Below, one piece after another: positions 5,448 through 7,854 of a stretch of DNA of 7,854 nt. The stretch comes from JBECKQ01 sp040235375 (lineage in GTDB: Bacteria > Planctomycetota > Phycisphaerae > UBA1845), in NCBI GenBank assembly GCA_040235375.1, contig JBECKQ010000103.1, forward strand, positions 1 through 7,854, read 5' to 3'. The translations under genes were made by a program, and so were the position numbers. A model generated the notes under the pieces. It did no database searches. It saw only the letters and a program-made list of their open reading frames with translations, and was not told where the DNA came from. The number at the start of each line of letters is the position of its first letter. Position 1 is the stretch's first letter.

Positions 5448-7316
5448 TCAACCGAACACGGGGAGCGGGATGTGCAATCTCGCCTCTCCGTGCATCGCAT
5501 TCCGCCCCACAAGCGCCGCTGCGTTCAGTTCCTGCAATAGCCGATCGAGCGGTACACCCTGCTTCGCCGCGGCTTGCCGGACTGAGATCGCCCGACCGAG
5601 CGTTCGCCTCGCAACCGGGTTCGCCAGCGGCGCAAACCCGTTTGCCAGGAATACGGGCAGCGTCTGCGGAAACCAATCGATGACGCTGCTGACGCGATGG
5701 TCCCCCTCGATCCGTGCCGGGCGCAGCACGGGCCGAGTCTCGGCGGGACTCCAGCCGTTCATGACTCGCCAGAGCTGCACGCCCCAGATGGCGATGCCGG
5801 TGACCTCGAGGAGTCCACTGATGCCGGCGATCGGGTAAGCCCATTCCGCAAAGTCGGTGGCAATCTGGAAACTCACGCGCATTGCGCACCCCACGTTGAC
5901 GAGGATGAATGGAATCCACAACGCGCGCAGTCGGCGCACGTCCACGCCGTTCAGCGTCGGCACGACCTTCGCCGCCATCCCCAAAATCATGAGGCTGATG
6001 AACCCGACGGTGATCGCGTGTCGAACCGCGCCGCCATACGCGTGCGAAAAGCCGATCTCCACGGCGCGATGTCCGCTTGCCGACAGCACACCCGCCGTGG
6101 GCAGTAAGCCGAATACGTAAACCGGGAGCAGTGCGAGCATCAGCATCGACACGTGCAGCCATATTACGCCCGCACGGATGAACTTCGCGCTGCGATCGTC
6201 TTCGGCCGCCCGGCTGGCGATCCCCCACCGCCACGTCAATGCGATGCTGAGTCCAACCAGCAGCAGGACGAACAGGTATAGGGGTCCTCCCGCCCACGCC
6301 GCACCGGACAATCGCATGACGATGAACATGACGACTTCTCCGACGACGGCGAGCGGCAAAAGCACCGCTCCGGCGCGCGCCAGTCGTTGAGACGCCTCCC
6401 GCAATCCGAACAGCGGCGGGAACATCCGCAGGCCGACGCCGAGAATCATCAGCATGGCGAAGCCGTGAACCTGAAGATCGCGCAGCGGCCCCTGATACGT
6501 CGACACGACGTGGATCAACGCCTCCGGCGTGCGCGCGGCCGTAGTGGCGTAGTAGTGCGCGAGACCATACACCGCCTGAACGAGAAAGAAGAGCAGCGAC
6601 ACGATGATGTACGTGTCGTACACGGCGAACGGCTGATCGCTTGTACGCAGCGTCTGCACGATAACCGTGATGAACAGCGAAACCGCGACAATCTCCGCCA
6701 TGCCGGCTGCGAACGCCAGCTCGCGGAACATCGGAACGCCGAAGAGCGGCTCGCCAATGGCGCGTACAAAGATGCCCGCGACCATCAGGAAAAACGACAT
6801 GTTCGCCAAGTCGGGACGCCAGAGGTTGGTGTGCTTGATCCGCGGAAACGCCTGGTACGCAAAGCCCATCACGAACAGGCCGACCCAGCCGAAAATCTGG
6901 GCGTGGCCGTGGGCGTTGATCTCGTGAATCGACACCGCGGCGAACGAACCCGCGAGGGCGATACGCACCAGCATCGCTGCCCCCCACACCGCCCCGACAG
7001 TCAGCACAACCAGGATGCCGGCCTTGAAGAACCGCCGGTAGATCGAGTCGCCCAGCACCACTGGCGCATCCGTATCATCTACCGACGCCGCGACAGGTTG
7101 CGACGGCGCCGCAAGTTCATCGCGCAATTCCCGCAGCAACTGTTCCAACGGAACGCCGTGCGCCCTGGCGAAGTACTCGATGCTCTCCGCCGGTCCCAGT
7201 GGCCCGCCGCAGCCGCGAAGGCCATACCGGTCAAACACGGACCGAAGCTGCGGATAGGCGGTCAGAACGTCCGGGAGCATGCTGGAGGCGTTTACGGTCC
7301 AACTGTCGGCAGGCAT
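5448..7316 (-). CDS. nnrS: NnrS-family membrane protein flanked by two DUF1858 domains
   Basis: A 622-residue membrane protein related to NnrS, a haem- and copper-containing protein known from denitrifiers and from nitrosative-stress defence. Residues about 14-68 form a DUF1858 domain (VLTAYPQLRSVFDRYGLRGC, C36-G-G, then GVPLEQLLREL). Residues about 95-525 are the NnrS-like core with roughly 12 hydrophobic segments. Candidate metal-binding histidines are H131, H136 and H138 in HEINAHGHAQIFGW, H284 in LQVHGFAML and H433 in AVRHAITVGF. Residues about 545-598 are a second DUF1858 domain (VIDWFPQTLPVFLANGF, GVPLDRLLQEL), which lacks the cysteine of the first. GGAGAG at 7330-7325 lies 8 nt before the ATG. 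The gene starts 45 nt after the Rrf2 regulator stop on the same strand, so the two are probably one operon controlled from the rrf2 promoter. A role in handling nitric oxide is inferred from family and neighbour; cofactor content is not provable here. Confidence 0.87.
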   Translation of the reverse strand: MPADSWTVNASSMLPDVLTAYPQLRSVFDRYGLRGCGGPLGPAESIEYFARAHGVPLEQLLRELRDELAAPSQPVAASVDDTDAPVVLGDSIYRRFFKAGILVVLTVGAVWGAAMLVRIALAGSFAAVSIHEINAHGHAQIFGWVGLFVMGFAYQAFPRIKHTNLWRPDLANMSFFLMVAGIFVRAIGEPLFGVPMFRELAFAAGMAEIVAVSLFITVIVQTLRTSDQPFAVYDTYIIVSLLFFLVQAVYGLAHYYATTAARTPEALIHVVSTYQGPLRDLQVHGFAMLMILGVGLRMFPPLFGLREASQRLARAGAVLLPLAVVGEVVMFIVMRLSGAAWAGGPLYLFVLLLVGLSIALTWRWGIASRAAEDDRSAKFIRAGVIWLHVSMLMLALLPVYVFGLLPTAGVLSASGHRAVEIGFSHAYGGAVRHAITVGFISLMILGMAAKVVPTLNGVDVRRLRALWIPFILVNVGCAMRVSFQIATDFAEWAYPIAGISGLLEVTGIAIWGVQLWRVMNGWSPAETRPVLRPARIEGDHRVSSVIDWFPQTLPVFLANGFAPLANPVARRTLGRAISVRQAAAKQGVPLDRLLQELNAAALVGRNAMHGEARLHIPLPVFG

Positions 7317-7361
7317 AAATCATTCTCTCCTTCGCCGGCCCGGTAGCCCGAACCGCGGCGA

Positions 7362-7799
7362 TTACGTGGAATTCGCTTCCGCGTTGCACAACGGAGCGCT
7401 GCGACCGGGCTCGTGCAGGAGGTCTGCAACGGTGGTTTCAGCGAAAGACTGCTCAACCAGGCCGGCGGCATGATCCAGTCTCGCGTGCAGCGGGCACAGG
7501 CGGCCTCCGTGTGACGACAGGCCCAGCGGGCACTTTTCGATACGTTTGACGGGATCGACGGCCTGTACGACTTCGAGAATGGTGATGTCCCCGGGCTCAC
7601 GGGCGAGGGTGAATCCCCCTCCGAGTCCTCGTTGTGAGCGCACAAGTCCATTCCTTCCAAGCACTTGCAGTACTTTGGCCAGGTAGCCGAGGGGCACTTT
7701 GGTGGTCTCGGCGATGTCCGGCGTGACCATCGGGGCATCGGGATTCTGAGCGAGGGCAACAATAGCTCGGAGGGCATACTCGGCGGTTTGTGAGATCAT
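7362..7799 (-). CDS. Rrf2-family transcriptional regulator (NsrR/IscR-like)
   Basis: A 145-residue DNA-binding regulator. The winged helix-turn-helix occupies about 1-70: MISQTAEYALRAIVALA, then IAETTKVPLGYLAKVLQVL as the helix-turn-helix, then GLVRSQRGLGGGFTLAR as the wing. The sensor region has C90 and C102 in the pattern KCPLGL...LCPLHARLD. IscR and NsrR bind an iron-sulfur cluster with three cysteines six residues apart; here the middle position (96) is Ser, followed by H97. E7 and C138 are other possible ligands. The protein may therefore hold a cluster with altered ligands or respond by thiol or haem chemistry. It is upstream of, and likely cotranscribed with, nnrS. A palindrome overlaps its predicted promoter, suggesting autorepression. 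AAAGG 7 nt before the ATG is a modest ribosome site. Family is sure; calling it NsrR proper would be too strong. Confidence 0.92.
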   Translation of the reverse strand: MISQTAEYALRAIVALAQNPDAPMVTPDIAETTKVPLGYLAKVLQVLGRNGLVRSQRGLGGGFTLAREPGDITILEVVQAVDPVKRIEKCPLGLSSHGGRLCPLHARLDHAAGLVEQSFAETTVADLLHEPGRSAPLCNAEANST

Positions 7800-7817
7800 T
7801 TCTCTGCCTTTGTGGAT

Positions 7818-7839
7818 ATTTGGACCTTGACATCCAAAT
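7818..7839 (-). promoter_or_regulatory. Palindromic operator candidate upstream of the Rrf2 gene
   Basis: Perfect 7-bp arms, ATTTGGA (7818-7824) and TCCAAAT (7833-7839), separated by 8 nt, centred 29 nt upstream of the Rrf2 start codon. It spans from the end of the predicted -10 to beyond the expected transcription start, the right place for repression. Size and dyad symmetry suit an Rrf2-family dimer, though it does not match the enterobacterial NsrR consensus that I know. Confidence 0.6.
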
Positions 7840-7849
7840 TATGGACGAC
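7829..7849 (-). promoter_or_regulatory. Second, imperfect overlapping dyad upstream of the Rrf2 gene
   Basis: GACATCCA (7829-7836) and TGGACGAC (7842-7849), 5 nt apart, match as an inverted repeat at six of eight positions and share the TCCA half-site with the perfect palindrome. The region thus carries three TGGA/TCCA half-sites in alternating orientation. Confidence 0.4.
7838..7843 (-). promoter_or_regulatory. Predicted -10 element of the rrf2-nnrS operon
   Basis: Reads CATAAT on the minus strand, five of six matches to the sigma-70 -10. With normal spacing the -35 would lie beyond the right edge at about 7861-7866, so it cannot be checked. Transcription would start near 7831, inside the palindrome, leaving a leader of about 32 nt. 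Confidence 0.4.
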
Positions 7850-7854
7850 ATACT

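Noticed and set aside
4895..5683. 262-residue plus-strand frame crossing the lipoprotein end and the hairpin
   Set aside because: It is an Arg/Pro-rich alternative frame of the lipoprotein and the antisense of nnrS, with no domain.
5365..6987. 540-residue minus-strand frame inside nnrS
   Set aside because: Same strand but a different frame from nnrS; it is Arg/Gly-rich, lacks the membrane pattern and has no ribosome site, whereas the nnrS frame has clear domains.
6387..7346. 319-residue plus-strand frame opposite nnrS
   Set aside because: Strongly His/Arg/Gln/Asp-rich, the usual antisense image of a hydrophobic membrane protein.

Overview
The window is GC-rich and densely coded, with short gaps and mostly co-directional genes, so it looks like ordinary bacterial chromosome rather than a mobile element. 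I see no transposase, phage gene, CRISPR array, tRNA or rRNA. The gene mix suggests a free-living Gram-negative-type bacterium: MotB-type OmpA lipoprotein, LapA-like membrane protein, very long prepilin peptidase, dual-CDGSH protein, and NnrS with DUF1858 domains under an Rrf2 regulator. An uncultured planctomycete (Planctomycetota/Phycisphaerae-like) is my best guess. That is inference from gene style and from one repeat that looks dispersed, not from a marker gene.

Left edge (1-622): the 5' part of nnrE (NAD(P)H-hydrate epimerase) runs leftward off the window and is divergent from surE. Both genes have the same arrangement, TACAAT, 7 nt, then the start codon, and neither has a Shine-Dalgarno, so both transcripts are probably leaderless.

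Middle (623-5384, plus strand): surE (nucleotide phosphatase), plsC-type acyltransferase, a small dual-CDGSH iron-sulfur protein, an A24 prepilin peptidase enlarged by about 300 residues, a two-helix LapA-like protein, and an OmpA/MotB-type lipoprotein. plsC to CDGSH and prepilin peptidase to LapA-like are close enough to be cotranscribed. The lipoprotein follows a 131-nt gap holding a perfect hairpin, and has its own strong ribosome site. Phospholipid synthesis, pilin processing, the LapA-like protein and the peptidoglycan-binding lipoprotein share an envelope theme.

Right part (5385-7854, minus strand): a tandem repeat plus hairpin separates the lipoprotein gene from a convergent two-gene operon. 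An Rrf2-family regulator comes first, then a 622-residue NnrS-type membrane protein with a DUF1858 domain at each end. A 7-bp-arm palindrome overlaps the predicted rrf2 promoter. Together these look like a self-regulated nitric-oxide or nitrosative-stress module, in which the regulator senses the stress through a metal centre and represses itself and nnrS. This is the most interesting part of the window.
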